This document shows, in pieces, positions 23,450 to 37,104 of a stretch of DNA of 64,000 nucleotides (positions within the stretch are counted from its first letter, which is position 1; each line of letters opens with the position of its first letter). The notes under the pieces are model-generated. The model was not told where the DNA came from. It saw nothing but the letters and a program-made list of their open reading frames with translations, and did not search any database. Where the stretch lies: positions 18,972,001 through 19,036,000 of the forward strand of contig CM114274.1 of NCBI GenBank assembly GCA_050084515.1. The letters run 5' to 3'. Both the position numbers and the translations under genes were made by a program. This stretch comes from Blasia pusilla. Lineage: Eukaryota > Marchantiophyta > Marchantiopsida > Blasiales.

Positions 23450-25050
23450 CTTGGTAGCTAAGCCTCTTGCATTCGTAGGCTACATGTCTTCCTTCTTGCT
23501 TCAACATTCCTGCAATTGCCTAGTTACTAGCATCCGTGGGCACCTCGAACGGTTTGTTTAATGATGATAATGCAACCATAAATGGGAAGCATAGATGGTT
23601 CCTCTTTTGAAATTAAACCCTTCGATACCTCACTCCACTCCACATAACTTCTTCACTCTTGTTAAAATTATTTTACCATGGAAGAACATCATGATGTTAT
23701 AACTCTTAGGCTCAATAACTCCGGCTCATCTAGAGACTCCCACTAGGTGACCTAAGCTAATGATCATCACTCGACTATTAACTAAGGTGATCACAACATC
23801 CTCACACCCTCAAGCACTTAAGAAAATTTCGTTCTAAAAAGTCTCTTTTTTATCTTGCGTCTCTAGTTTTGTATGAGGAGCATGCTCTTCGGGGTCTCAT
23901 CGCAAGGGTGTGAGGATATATTCTCATCCGGCCGTATAGATGGATGTAGTTGAAAACTGGTACAGGAAGTTTATCTTCCAATTTTTTCTACATCCAAAAA
24001 TGATAATTCTTCTTGAAGGCGGAAATATCAATATATATATATTTATATATAGGAAATTAATATTTCTCATTTAATTTAAACCGGCTAGCTGTACCCGATT
24101 CCTAGTGAATTCGTGGAGACTTACCGTCTAATCCTGAAAGGAGCTAGGTACCTAGGTCCCACCGACCTGCCTCCGCGTCCAGGTCCAAAGTGGGAAGTGG
24201 GCAGCGAGACATAAACATAAATACGCTGTTCGTCTCCCGAGCTTCCAAAGATCCTTCGATTTGTCGTCCTTAGGGTCCACCGGATGTATTAGCTTATGCG
24301 ACCACGATCCTCGACTACTCTCTTGCTCTTGACACTGGTTTTGATGACTTGCCCTCGCAGCCCGAGCACAGAGGGGGACAAGTGACCGCTAATAATCAGA
24401 TGGCAAATTTCCAAAGTCGACTTTGGACTTCAAGAGATTGATGTCACCGGATGTTGATAATATGTGAATGAGAGAAAGTGTGGTGGCGGATCATACTCAT
24501 CCTCACTATGAGTCAAGAAACTTGCAAATAGTAAATGCAACATACTTGTAAACTAACGATATGTTGCAAGTACGTCGTGTCTCTAGGGCATTGCATACTA
24601 CAATGCCACATACTCCTACTTGGCGAAGGTTATTCGGTAACCTGCAAGCATAGCTTACCGAATGATCGTTAACTCGGTTTGACTAGAAATAGAATAGAAA
24701 GGGAATCACCACAAACTTACTAGTGATTTTTTTAGGACATTCGCATTCCATGTGTACACTTTTCTTCACATGACTAGCCTTACCACTTTCGAGACATGGG
24801 TGCAAGTTGGTACGTATTGTTCTATCTTGACTCACATAAATCTCGCAAACTACAACACCTCAAACATAAATTCCCCTTTTGCCTCAATAACCACTCCCTT
24901 CCAACTTTTAGAAACTTCTCTCCTCACTTTGACATAAGTTTTGTTTATATATATATGCCTACGTAAGAAAACTTTTTTATTTTTATGCACAAAACTAACC
25001 TTCTATCACAAAAGCATACTATTTTTTAAGAGCAAAGGAGGAGAAGACAT
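23450..25050. other. Intergenic DNA with a short AT microsatellite
   Basis: No coding signal recognised. A TA-rich run (ATATATATATATTTATATATA) lies at about 24031-24051. The left edge may still hold eroded pol of the chromovirus. Confidence 0.45.
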
Positions 25051-25055
25051 GGAAT

Positions 25056-25585
25056 TAAAATTGCACACAGACAAAATCCATGTCTACGAACTTATGTCTT
25101 TCCCTAGAATTGACATGTCCATGCAGACTCGGATTCCTACAGCCCGTATCCAGCCTCCTCTCTCCTGCAACATAGACTCGAGCCCGACTAGCCCACATCG
25201 AGTGCAACAACCCATTGCTTATTCTTGCCAACCATTTTGTAGTCCTCAATAAGCCTACACCTTGCTCATAGAAGCCCGCATCAAATCCGGGTAGCTCCAT
25301 ATGGGTTGCGCCCAGTGGAAGGCCTCCAGACCTTGTGCAAGCCAGCGCGGGCCATACGAGTTGGGCCAAGGCGAGGGCTCGTAGTCTTCACACCCATTTG
25401 ATCCTTGCTAGCCTGCTTAAATCCAAGCTCGCACTCGTTCCCACATGTTGAGCCCGCGCGGGCGATTGGGGTACCAAAAAATCCAAGCAGGAGACCCGTT
25501 GGGCAAGTCAACGGACATGCCCGTCCCATGGATAGACAAGTTTGTTTCCATGCAAACATCCATGGATTGACATTTAAATATTGTG
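25056..25585. mobile_element. Second GGACATGTCC-type inverted-repeat element
   Basis: The left end reads TTGCACACAGACAAAATCC with a nearby GACATGTCCATG. The right end, complemented, reads GTTTGCATGGAAACAAACTTG. It resembles the ends of 21026-21290 but is longer. Boundaries are approximate. Confidence 0.35.
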
Positions 25586-25599
25586 GGAATATGGGATAA

Positions 25600-27300
25600 A
25601 GGAGAGTAACTCATCAATCCTTATGTTCTTTTCTTGCATCCAAAAAAGGAAGGCGAGGGTAAGAGAGGACATGACATATGTACGAGAACTAGAGGAACAA
25701 AAAACCCCGATGTACTTTCCAAAACCAACTTGATCTACTTGAAGGTGTGGAATAAATACTACAAGATTGAATCATCTAAGGCTTCTTCAACCTAAATCCT
25801 CCCAATGACTTTTATTGGTGTACTGAGATATACATCGTCTAACAAGAATAGCTATCTACTTCTCTTTGAGCTATCTAGGGTAGCTAACACAACGTAACAA
25901 GGTAGAGCACATACTCAACTTGCAAAGGCACCGTTGTAATATGGCTTATTTAGGAGAAGCAAACTGCAATGAGGGAACCCTAGAACGGTTGGGCTACGAC
26001 TGCTCTTGAAGATGGATGGGTCTTCTCCTATATACTAAAGAGGATTCCTTTGGCCCACTGCATAGCAAATATACAATGATCTATGGTATTTGTAGGCATC
26101 AATAGTAGAGCTTGATTAAATATACTCGATTAAAATCTTCCTCTTTCATTTGAAAATTTTCATTTTTCATTTTGCAAACTCTTATCCAGGTTTACTCTTT
26201 TTCGTTCCAAAAATTCTCCATCTGATGGTTTTTTTTTATGAGACAAAAGATTTCTTGAAATTCTTGAAAACCTCCTTGTTCTTTGAAAAAAAATTCCACG
26301 CTGCATTACTAATTCCCAGAGGAAGATGGGATTTCCTTCATTCTCTTCTCTTCATTTTAGTATCAAAGATGTGTTTACTTCAAAATTTCTCAAAAAGTAA
26401 AATTCTCATTGACTCATCTATTTAATAATTGGCGACCCCATATGCAGAATACGACAATATACTAAGAGAATAAGACAAAATAAACAACATGTTTGGGTTA
26501 CACCTCTTTTTTAAGGCACTTCTATTGACACGTGGCAAAATAGGCAGCAAGAAAATGATTTCCCTTCACTCCCATACATAGCACGAGCTACCCACTAGTT
26601 TTCGAAATAATATGTATTTCTAAAATTCATCATGGTAACCATGATCCTACTCTTAACGAAGGAAATAAGAAAATGATTTAGTTTGTTGAAGTAAGTGCAA
26701 TCTAATTTTGAAGGTAATATTATGTTTCCAACAATAATCCATTAACATATACATTCGCTTCATGAACAAGGCATTATAAGTTCCTAATGTATAACTTCTA
26801 TCCGTAATAACATACTATCCCAATATCATTCATATTATTATTGGAGAGTGTTCTTTCATTTTGCATTTCACATTTTCAACCAATGGGATTCTTCATTTTT
26901 CGAACCAAATAGAATCGTCGAGATTGATTTTAAAAGACATTTGAAAATTATGAAAATCAATTATGGGAGGGAATACAAACCCGGGGGGCTTTTGCTAATA
27001 TCTTTTAAAATAATTTTTTATCCTCGAGATATCAAATGAAAACAAGAATGTTATCTTTTAACTTACACTCTCCCTCTTCTTAAATCCCTCTTAGAAACAA
27101 ATCCTTTTCTTTCAAATGATGGTTAGATTGTTCCAAAAGAACATAAATAGCTTCTAATAATAATATACACTATGTTCATTACTCCTATTTAATTGCCCCT
27201 ATCAATTCTAGATAACTCACGTAAATTATAGAGGTTACGTCTGTTATCTAATGGAGAGTACTCCATCCCCTCTAGCTTCCAAACTACCATTCCATAGACC
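25600..27300. other. AT-rich intergenic DNA
   Basis: Low-complexity AT-rich sequence with homopolymer runs. No gene or repeat boundary recognised. Confidence 0.5.
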
Positions 27301-27984
27301 TTGTCAAATTTTGGGGAGACCTATGTTAGATTCGCAATGGTGCCCAACTTTTTTAGTGCAGTAACAATGGCACCCACCGTTTTTCCTCGTCGGTTTCCAT
27401 CGGCACCCATCCGAGATCATCTCGGAGCGCTTCCATTCTCCCCCTGTTCCTGGGCCCTGTCATTATCAACTGGAATAGCTTCAGCGACTCCATAGCCAAG
27501 TCTTTCTTTAGGTGAGGTGACAATACTCACATCGGATGCCATGAAAATTTCTGTGGCAAATGAATTTCGAAAAGGAATGGGCAAATAATCTTTGAGATAG
27601 CCAGCGAAGCTCAACCACACAGCTTTCGGGTGAATCAACGATTAAATCCGAAGTCTCGTCTTCATCTGTACAATTTCGAGAAGAAAAATTCCAGAGGGTA
27701 TGTCGCTTATCCATGTATTTGACAATTTCCTGGGACTGGTTTGCAGAGCAAAGTGAGGAGTACAGCTGAGAAACACATGAACTAGGTTACATCTCCCACC
27801 GGGAAATTCCATGAGTGGGGATCCAGAGGAGAGGAGAAACTTCGTGGAGTGTGCGCTATGAGAAGGCATTGTTGCAAACCGTTTATGCAGCCCGGCCACC
27901 AGCAGAATGGAGGATCTGGCACAGTCTTCCTTGAGACACTTCTGTAGCACACCACCTTTCCCTGCCATCACAATGTCAGCTCCT

Positions 27985-29231
27985 CTAACGATTGAGGAAG
28001 AATTGCAATCTTGATTCCAAGAACTGGCGAGAGCAATCCCATACACGGGTGCTCAAATCCACCACATTTTCATTTGAGAGACGGCTCAGTGCTCGGGTGA
28101 AGTGACTGCGAGAGGAAGACAGTGACTCGAGAACTTGCTGGATAGAGAAAACTCCGACGGAGACCTATTTTCCAGCACTGGCTACCTAACGGAATGGAAT
28201 GGAAAAGAGGATAACGCCTGGCAAACAGCATTCACTCACCACAAACAAAAACTCTAGATCGTCTACATCGTCGCTAGATGCAGTAGGCGATATCTTCGCG
28301 TAGATGTACCGATCATCCTGCTCCACAATTTTGGCTCCCTGTGGCACTCAGGACATCCTACATAAAGGAACACTGGTGACACGCTAGCTTTTCGAAATTT
28401 CGGGCAACTGGAATCGAGATGAACTTAAAATGCTTAGAAGACAATCCAGAATTCTTCTTCCTTACCATCCGTTCCAGAGCTTTCAAGAGAGCCACATACG
28501 CATCGTCCTTCGACCCCAAATACTGCACTCCAACCACAATGGAATCTTCATCAATTGCTAAGGGGCGGATCGTATCCCTTCGTTCCTTGCAACTGTTTGA
28601 TTTTTCTTCCTTCCTTGCAATAAAAAGTGCTGCAAGCTCTACAAATTGGGGCGGTGCATTATGAAAGAACGGAATAGAATACGTGTGCGACGATCCAGCG
28701 ATGGAACTTGTTAAATTTATTCCAACTCAAAAGTAGCTCGACGTCTTCGTTCGCAATCTGGACGAGGCACTGCGTGTGTGATAAGTGTAAAGGTGGCCAT
28801 GCATGAAAAGCGAAAATCGAGGGATTCGAACATAGCAGGAACGAAAAGGTGTGTAATTGCCCAAGCGATGTAAGGAAATTCCAGAGGAAGGTAAGGAGAC
28901 CCACAGACCAAGGCGGCATGAAGCGACTTGGACTTTGGAAGGCAGAGGTGGATACGCATGGAATCGGACCATTACAGCCACGCAATCTTCCATTCTCTAG
29001 CCCGACGTCTATCGCATCTGCAGCCAGAGCTGCATCGCTCCACAGTTGTTTCACGACGTCTGATCCACCAAATGCAACGGCCATGCCAACATAGATGAAA
29101 GCTCGGCGCCTAACGGAAGAACCGTGACTATCGCAGGCCATCGCTACACCACGATGACGTGAAGAGGAGTAGCTCGGAATGAACAAGCTCGAAGTACTAC
29201 GCGTGATGCAAACTTGCAGGCTGAGCGCCAT
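27985..29231 (-). CDS. DUF1499 protein, plastid-targeted with twin-arginine lumen signal (3' end unresolved)
   Basis: Exon 1 is 29231-28905, starting at the second Met of the open frame (MALSLQVCITRSTSSL), which gives a Ser-rich plastid transit peptide. The Met at 29321 is possible. SVRRRAFIYVGMAVAFGG with ALAADA resembles a twin-arginine lumenal signal and cleavage site. Then GCNGPIPCVSTSAFQSP, RFMPPWS: the DUF1499 N-terminal signature. Exon 2 ends at 28466 (VGVQYLGSKDDAYVALLKAL, then ERM, then GTAAGG); its start, near 28650, is uncertain. Exon 3 is 28338-28240 (GAKIVEQDDRYIYAKIS, then DDVDDLEFLFV, then GTGAGT). The last exon is unresolved; a candidate with ENVVDLSTRV lies at 28070-27985. 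The function of this family is not established. It may be a pseudogene if the last exon is broken. Confidence 0.78.
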
Positions 29232-29329
29232 ATCCGCGTCGCCTTCACGATCAATATCCCCGATCTCTCCGTAGTTGCGGCTGCCAAAACCAGAATTTAT
29301 AATCCTGGGCGTTAGAGCCAAAGCCCGTA

Positions 29330-31180
29330 GCCCCGGTCGCCCTACATGGACGGGTTCCCCGCTTGGGCGGGTTAAAGTTGCGTTAGCTTAAGCGGGTTTA
29401 GGCTACACCGAGAACGTAATCGCTTGCCTCCGATATCCGAACGGGGATTGCCAGTTCCGTCATTTACCATGGTCATGACTACGGAATGCATCTACATGCA
29501 TCCATCATGGTTGATCTTGGATCATGCCCTTGCCTCCATCATCTTGTGTGGCAGAATTCAAATTTGAAAGGTTTAAAAAGGTTCGGGGATGCTGGGATAG
29601 GGTATTTCGTGGCGACCTCGTTTGTGCTCCTATCGCTGCTCGTTTATGGTCGCTCTCCATCATATAACGTTCTTGTTTGCTCAGGTGATTCATCGAGGTA
29701 GTTCTGATTTTGCTCAGATTTTTTTTGTTTTGGTGTGTTTCCTCACCTTGGATGTTTTGCCTTGATGTGCACCTTTGTGCGGATGCCGATGTTTTCATAT
29801 GTTTTCCGCACCCTTGCTTGCAGCGGATTTGCATTGCAGCTCGTCTGTTTGAATCAAAAGTGTTTGCAACGACCCACGCTGGCATTCTCTATCCATTCTC
29901 TCCACTGTAGATTTCGATGAGGGAGCTCAATCGATTACAAATTTGAGGCTCGGACATGGGCAACAATCCGGCTGTAACTCATGTTCTTTAGGAGAGTTTT
30001 TCAGCTCATGCTTCGCACTGTATTGTTAAGCTTCTGATGGAAGAATGTGTACTGACCATGGTTCTTCCTTCCATCTACGGGCCCTATATTTTTGCTGGTT
30101 CTTCATATGCATCACACCGTCCAGCAAGAACAAAAATTCGTGTATGTGGAGTTGGAAACACCCACAGTCCCCCACATTGAGTTTTTTCGGTAGAGATTTG
30201 CCAACGCCGCGGCGCGCCTATTATCCGCTTCTATTTGCGTCCTCGTCTTTTCGGCCAGGATTTGTTTTTGTCTGACACTCGACTCGAGCGGAATGCGTTC
30301 TGCATTAATCCTACAGCAACCATTCCACATTCCTTATCCTGGCTAGAGTCCTTTCCACTGCCTATGGTTTACGTTAACGTTGCTACCTGCTCAACTCCTA
30401 TTGGTCCGTAGCTTTGATGAAGCAGTAGCAATTGGCTCCAAGGCCCGGAAAACCTTATTATCTTTACAACTTCACACCATTTATTATTGAACATACATAA
30501 GTAGAAATGTTGTTACACTTGTATCTGCTGGATCATTTCCTTTTTGTATAGGTAACCTGAGAATCAATTTCATTGCATATGGAATCCTCTTTGTAATCCC
30601 TCAAAGTTGAAGTGGAATGGTGTCCTCGAGGCGGAGTATTGCCCCCTGGCTGGAAGGTAATTCGGGATTGGAATCCATGCCACATGCATTGTTTTGAATG
30701 ATTTTCAGGATTTATGGCATTGTGTTCACCACAGCAATGTGGTTTCGAGTAGCTTAAAATCCCCGAAGGAAGGAACAGAGAATGGTGAAGTTCCGTGAGG
30801 TAGTTCTGCATGGAGGATGACATTCACATACAATGGTAACCTAAGAATCGTATCCTAAGTTAAGATGACATGTGGTTCTCACACATAAGATATTTTATTA
30901 TGGATAACTTCTGAAGTATGCAAGGAACAAAAATAGATATATTGAACATTATAATGTATTGTGGAATGGTGTCCATCACATCCAGATGACTGTCGACAAT
31001 TCCGGAGACGTCTTTCTTCATATTGAATAAAATACAAAAAATAATAGAATAAATACAATTCTCGATCTCTTTTATGTCCCAACTCCAAAATGTTCATGAA
31101 AATTCTCCGACAAAATTTCATCTATTACTTCCTAAAAGGATAGAATGTCATGTAATATTCAAAATTCTTCGTGCCTACTC
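29330..31180. other. Upstream region of the DUF1499 gene, no clear gene
   Basis: The first 100 bases next to the gene are GC-rich, with repeated AACCCGC-type units on the minus strand, and may be 5' UTR or promoter. Beyond that, short open frames on both strands overlap each other without family features. Confidence 0.45.
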
Positions 31181-31188
31181 CACTTACA

Positions 31189-31785
31189 CTACGTGTTTGT
31201 ACACATTGATGAGGCAATGGCTGCTTCTCTATCAAGTTGGGCTTGTGGGCCCAACTTTGTCTTTCTAGACTTTGCTCTGGAGAATAAAGGTAGGTCAGTG
31301 AATGAATTTGGGTTTTGCCTATCATTCTGGTCTGTCATGGATCTTGTAGATCTTCTTCTACGTCGGGACCAACGTTCAATGTTTGATTGAACTCGTCTAA
31401 TGGAATTATTGTTCAAGAATCCATCTTGAAAATTGGAGAATGGATTACTTGGTTGAGGTGTCAACCCATTTTCAACTGCTATTTTTGCAGACTCGATCCT
31501 TCCGCTCAGCTCCTTCAAAGCCCTTGCAGTTGAAGTAAGAAGGTGAGCATTGTGAACACAGGAAAGTCGTATGCTTGAGAACAAGTTGTCAATTTCTTCA
31601 ATATTGGTGTTTGTTACAGGGTTTGCACAGTCCGATGATAATCGACATCCTGGTGGAATGGTGTCTATTTGCCAACACCAGAGATGGAAAAAAAATAGTT
31701 TAGCAGTAGCCACCACTAATATCAAATCCCATGTTGAAATACGAACATTTTTATGATCTTGGAATTCCCCAAGATCATAATTCAT
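31189..31785 (-). CDS. Unrecognised polar ORF, possible terminal exon
   Basis: A 198-codon frame, long for this AT-rich area. A pyrimidine-rich tract ending in AAATAG at about 31661 could be a splice acceptor, after which the protein is polar: CANPVTNTNIEEIDNLFSSI, LTSTARALKELSGRIESAK, then a basic stretch ERWSRRRRRSTRS. If the acceptor is used, the hydrophobic start (LILVVATAKLFFFHLW) is intron. No family recognised. It could be an exon of an unknown gene or chance. Confidence 0.3.
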   Translation of the reverse strand: MNYDLGEFQDHKNVRISTWDLILVVATAKLFFFHLWCWQIDTIPPGCRLSSDCANPVTNTNIEEIDNLFSSIRLSCVHNAHLLTSTARALKELSGRIESAKIAVENGLTPQPSNPFSNFQDGFLNNNSIRRVQSNIERWSRRRRRSTRSMTDQNDRQNPNSFTDLPLFSRAKSRKTKLGPQAQLDREAAIASSMCTNT

Positions 31786-31799
31786 AATTTTTTCTAGAA

Positions 31800-33780
31800 A
31801 AAAATTTGAAAAAACAATTAAATTTAATATCTACCCCCAAAAGGTTAAGAATTAAAAATAAGAAAGTTCTCCCTCTCTTCTTCTCTTTCATCCATTAACT
31901 TCCTTACCCCTCACTCCTCTTAATTCTTTTTTTTTTAACAGGGGCATTTAAAAATTTTACATGCTTTACCAAGAGAGGTGTTTCTATGGAGAAATAGCTC
32001 CTTAATTAATAGTATAGATGATAATAAAAATAATGTATGCCCTCTTGGTTTTAGAATATCTCTCCTTCTCTTTTCACTAATCCCATTGTGACTCGTGTCC
32101 TTGAATTTCATTGTGGTGCTTGTCATTCACCACCAAATTCACCTCCACAACAACCCTTTGGACCTACACCATAACCCCTGCCACCACAAGGCGCCATCAC
32201 TCCATCAATTATCAACTCATGGTGGAAATCTAAATATCACTCATAGATATAACCAAAATGCTCACAATGATCATATCATACAAATGGGTTGTTGCTACAT
32301 CTCTCATGGGTTTGAAATCAACTACAAAACATAGCCTAGGTCCCACTACCACGACATTACCTTCAAGATCAAATCTGTGACACATGCCGCAATGGAAAAT
32401 CTACATAATTAGCTATCAGAGCATCCTCCAAGGGCTCAAACAAAGAAGTCCATATCTTCAACACAGTGAAGACCCAAAAACAAAGAACCTATTGCCACAT
32501 ACACCAAGCCTCAAACCCTACATAAAGTCATGGAGCTTGATTGTGCCAACCAGACTTGACGAGCATCTCTTTCCCCTTGTAAACACATATACATTGTCCA
32601 TATTATCATGTGACGGAATGGTGAAAACACCACTCTCATACCAACTAGAACCATCTCGATTGTTAATTAGCTCGACCTCGCACACTAAGCGCAGTGGATT
32701 GTTGATATCATATTGCACTCTGTGTAAAATTACGACCACTACCTGTAAGACCACTCCCTTTAGAATTCCAGAAAAATGTCAGAACTAGAATTTGGTGTCT
32801 CATAAATCACCATGTGGAGCTACCAAATGCCACCCAAACTCACTTCCAACCCCATCCCACAAGTAGTGACAACATATCACTCCCTCAAATGACAATGCAA
32901 CAACTACCACCATCAACATCCACATGTAGACATGAAACAAGAATGCGACCTTGTAGTGGCGGAAATAAGTGGCCGCATCCGTTACAAACAAGAATGCGAG
33001 GATTGTGCGATGTGGGGATGCTACAGATTCGATATGGGGCAATGTAGGAGCATGTCCTAGTGTTGTGGTTGCGATGTCCATTCCTAAGTAAACTCAAATT
33101 TAATTCCTTATCTATGGGCAACCATGAAGTGGACTACCTTAACATGAAAAAGACATATGTGTTTGTGTTTGTGTAAAGTTCAATAAATGACAAGAAACTT
33201 GGCAAGTATTTTTCCCGAGATACCAGAAAGTATATTGTCTTTGTGTCCTTCTAGATGATGTTTTTAGATTGTAAGGATTTGTGAAAGCTAGGCAACAACC
33301 CTAGCTAGCATGATGCCTTTGCGATAGCAAGGAGGATAGCCGTTAGATATGGGTAAGCAAATAGAAAATAACCTAGATGGGTCAGCAAAAACTTTCATCC
33401 AAGAAGTTGTGTATTGTCGAACCAGCAAAATCATGGGCATGCACGAAGATGCTACCACAACAAAGACACATATATTTAACCTTTTATACAGTGCAACAAC
33501 ACGACTTAGAAACAACAACATGCCTTAGAAAAAAGAAAGCACGAATTGAAAAGTATTAATCTAAATACACCACTAGGTAGCACAATATGAGAAAAAGGTG
33601 AGATGGTGTTGTATCAAAATGTAATTATTTTGAGTGCATACTTAGAGATCGGCTTATGTAGAGCCTAGCCGAACGAAAAAAGTAAAGTCTAAGTGGACTT
33701 AAGTATGAAAAGTAGGACAGCCTAGCAAGTTAAGTGTAGCCCATAAGACTTTAGTACAATATGTGGCTAGCCAAATATTT
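31800..33780. other. AT-rich intergenic DNA with one exon-like stretch
   Basis: Mostly featureless. A minus-strand frame at 32754-32518 (VQYDINNPLRLVCEVELINN, SSWYESGVFTIPS) looks more protein-like than its surroundings. I cannot assign it. Confidence 0.35.
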
Positions 33781-33797
33781 TAGAGCATAGGGATCAA

Positions 33798-34230
33798 CTA
33801 CTTTACAATAGAGAAGTGTTGTAGTTGTTGAATCCAAAGGGCAAGCTCCTCATCATGAGGATAGTGCCTAATATAATGCTGACTGAAAACAGAAAACTCA
33901 GCAATAATTGATTTGAGTTGCTCATTTACAACTATGTTTTTCTTCACACGATGGTTGTCATCTTCTCTAGCATATTCCATTATAGATCTAAGTATCTAGT
34001 TACAATCTTCCGATTTTTTGAGCTGCTTCTAGAGAACATCGATGTTCTTGAGGGCTTCATCAAATAAACTAACCAGCACATACACAATGTCAAAAGAATA
34101 TGATGCACCAGAAATGTTGTTGTCTTGCATTGCCCTTGTTAACCAACATATCTTTTGTTGAACAATGTGAGGAATCAGGGTTTTTGCAAGTGGTGTGTGA
34201 TACCCACTACTAGGTAAGTGGTTGCTGGCA
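33798..34230 (-). pseudogene. Exon-like fragment downstream of the helicase relic
   Basis: The minus-strand frame gives PLAKTLIPHIVQQKICWLTR, SYSFDIVYVLVSLFDEALK, a stop, then MEYAREDDNHRVKKNIVV, EQLKSIIAEFSVFSQHYIRH, to a stop at 33798. It is long, polar and helical, with two internal TAG stops that could be CAG decay. I do not recognise the parent gene. Orientation matches the helicase relic and the fragment at 37105-37788, so all may belong to one captured or decayed locus. Confidence 0.4.
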
Positions 34231-34239
34231 ACATTCTCC

Positions 34240-35160
34240 TACACAATGCATGAAGCCAACAGTGTACAATAAGCAAAAAAATTAAAGTAGTCGAGAATGT
34301 ACTATGGAAGTGAATTGATAGAATCTAGAGAACAAGACAACATGTGGTATGAATATTGTGAATGATACATCAACATTACATAGGTTGACACGCTGCTTAG
34401 CTGGAAAAAAGCATAAGATCAAATTTTGCCCTCGCGGATGTGACCTAGAGGGTCTTATATCACATGTGTGACCGTAGACCTTTAAAATGATCCTTCGCTA
34501 TAATTATTTTTTAATTAATCAGACCCTGTTTTATTTTTTGCAATTTTAAATTAAGGCATTGCTACTATACTTTCTTCAATTATGGATTTTACTAACCCTT
34601 TCACCATTAGAATCATTTAGTTCCCTAATGCAATAGTTGTCTGCTTTCGACTCTCAACCTAATTCATCTACGATGGAAAAATAAAGACCATCAAAAAATT
34701 AGCCAGTGTGAAAAAATAAAAAAATTATATATCAAGTGAAATGTGCATAAGAATGGGATGTGAAAAATTCCTACCTATCAACACTCATAAAAAAAGTACG
34801 CACACTCACACTATTGTTCTCAAGGGCTTCTCCAAGTTTCTCTGAGGTGTCTTATCATGACTCTTATGTCTTTTAGAAATCACAAATTGATCTCTCAAAA
34901 TTGCAACACTCTTGCCTGCCATTGAATTCTTCCTCACAATGAGCCCCATAAACCCTCAACATTGAGTCGCCATGCAATTGGCCATGATTCAAGCCGTTAC
35001 ATTACCTTGTGCAAGTCATTCCATTGATCTCATTAATCTAATGGTCCAAAAAATGGTTTCACTAATCGATCTCACGTTGCGATAGATAGGTGAAATTAAA
35101 TGATGGTTTTCTTAGAGGGCTTTATGTAATTTCCTTTGAGCACCATCTTACATTTTACCA
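34240..35160. other. AT-rich spacer
   Basis: No coding or repeat structure recognised. Confidence 0.45.
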
Positions 35161-35164
35161 TTCC

Positions 35165-36420
35165 GTTGCCCTAAAACCTTGAGGAGTTTTGCTTGTTTGT
35201 ATTATTAGGGCATTCAATAGTTGAGATCTTCTTTTATAAATTTTAAGGGTGGAGAAATAAATCATCAAAGAAAATCTATCCTACATTTTTAATTCATCAA
35301 TGGAAGGTCCAATGTGTGTGAAATAATCATATTGAGCACCCCCAATAAATGTGCTAAAAAAGTTGGGAGGCTTTTGGAGGTTCAACCCTCATGGAACATC
35401 CTTCCCTTTGCTTAAGGCCATTTCTTTCCTTGATGTACTTATAACATCACATTTCACCACAAGTGGATTTGAAAGACTTAGTTATAGACAAGTATTCTTC
35501 CTTATATTCAAATTCAATGAATGGTTTAGATTTTGTGAAAGTCACTCAAAATATAAGTTATGATTTAAACTTGGCATTTCTCATTGTTGATTTTTAGTTT
35601 CACTTTGGGGCAATATTTTCCCATAAAAAATAAGCCAGTTCTTCATGCCGCCATGCATGATTTGATGGAGTTTCATAATTTTTTGATGAGTATGAGTGAA
35701 GATAGATATTCACAATATTTCCAACGTGAAGTATCCAAAATCTACCTTGAGAATTGACGTGACATCCTTATTTTATTTCTTTTAGTTTTAGAACCACCTT
35801 AGATTTAAACATTGGATTATGCTAAACCTTGAAGATTTATGCATGTTTGCTTGCATTATTAGATAGTTCAAAAAATCAAATCTTCTTTTGGAATTTTAGG
35901 GCAGGAGAAACATATCATCAAATTCAATCCATTTTCCTTTTATAATTCATTTATGGGAGGTCTAATAGTTCTGAAATAATTCATGCATGTTGAGTACCAC
36001 CCTATACGTGTGTTAGAAACATTTTGGAGGCTTTTGGAGGTTTAACCCTTATGGAATATCCTTTGTCTTGCTTAAGTCCATTTTCTCGCATGGATGTGCT
36101 TGTAACATCACATTGCATCATTGGATGAAAATTGTATAGGAGTATTCTTGCTTGTATTTAAATTGAATGAACGATTTCGTGAAAGTCACTCAAATTGTGA
36201 GTTATGATTTAAACTTGGTATTTTATTGATATTTTTTGTTAGCTTCACTTTGGAACAATATTTACCCATCAAAAACGTTCAACAAACTCCTCAACTTTCC
36301 ATGTATAACTTGACAAAGATTCATAATCTTTTGATAAGTATGACAAAAATTGGAAACTCACAAGTCTTCCAACTTCAAGTATCCATATACTTACATTACT
36401 TATACATTAAAGAAAAATGA
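35165..36420. repeat. Two-copy tandem duplication, period about 650 bp
   Basis: 35172-35800 and 35826-36420 align along their length, with shared blocks such as GGAGGCTTTTGGAGGTT at 35368 and 36029, and ATGATTTAAACTTGG at 35561 and 36203. Divergence by eye is about a quarter of positions, plus indels. No coding capacity. Confidence 0.75.
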
Positions 36421-37104
36421 TTTTTTAATGATTCTTGTTATTGCGTACTTAAGAATAATTTTAAATTTATTCCTTTATTTTTTATTATTATTATGACCTA
36501 TAATAAAATGTCAGGTAACAACATGGAATATTGAGTTCCCTATAGACGATTGTTAATTATTTGTATTGATCTTCCAATTAGTTGGACCCTACATTATAAT
36601 AAGACCTAAAAAATTCTTAAAGCCCTTTCGCAACTAATTGCTTAATTATAATTTGCCTCTTTTTTAATTAAAAAATCCCTTTCTCCGTACTACATGAAAT
36701 TATAATATCCTCAAGTGACGTCCCCAAGATTTTTCCTATCCACTACACTATTTCTTATTGAAATTGAATAATTGAGAGTATATGTGCGAGATTTTGATAA
36801 GGTGGCGAGCCACTTAGAGAGTGGTTGGTCACAGCTAGAATGACAGTAGCATAAAATTTGAGCTATTCATATCTAAAAAAACATCAAGCACATCTTGAGA
36901 TATTGAAGCTAAAGGATGACCTTCAAGATATTATGAAGCTACCAAACTAGGGTCTAACACCATATTTAGCAAGCTACAAGCACAACAACAAATGCTAACA
37001 CACCTGATAGGTACTAAATAAACCACAAAAATAGCCAACAGAAATAAAGTGAAGTAAAGAAATAGTGTAATAGCTTGACAAACCTGAATAACAATAGTAA
37101 GTGT

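Noticed and set aside
29325-29400. GC-rich stretch with hairpins considered as a tRNA
   Set aside because: No T-loop or anticodon arm with tRNA spacing could be formed.
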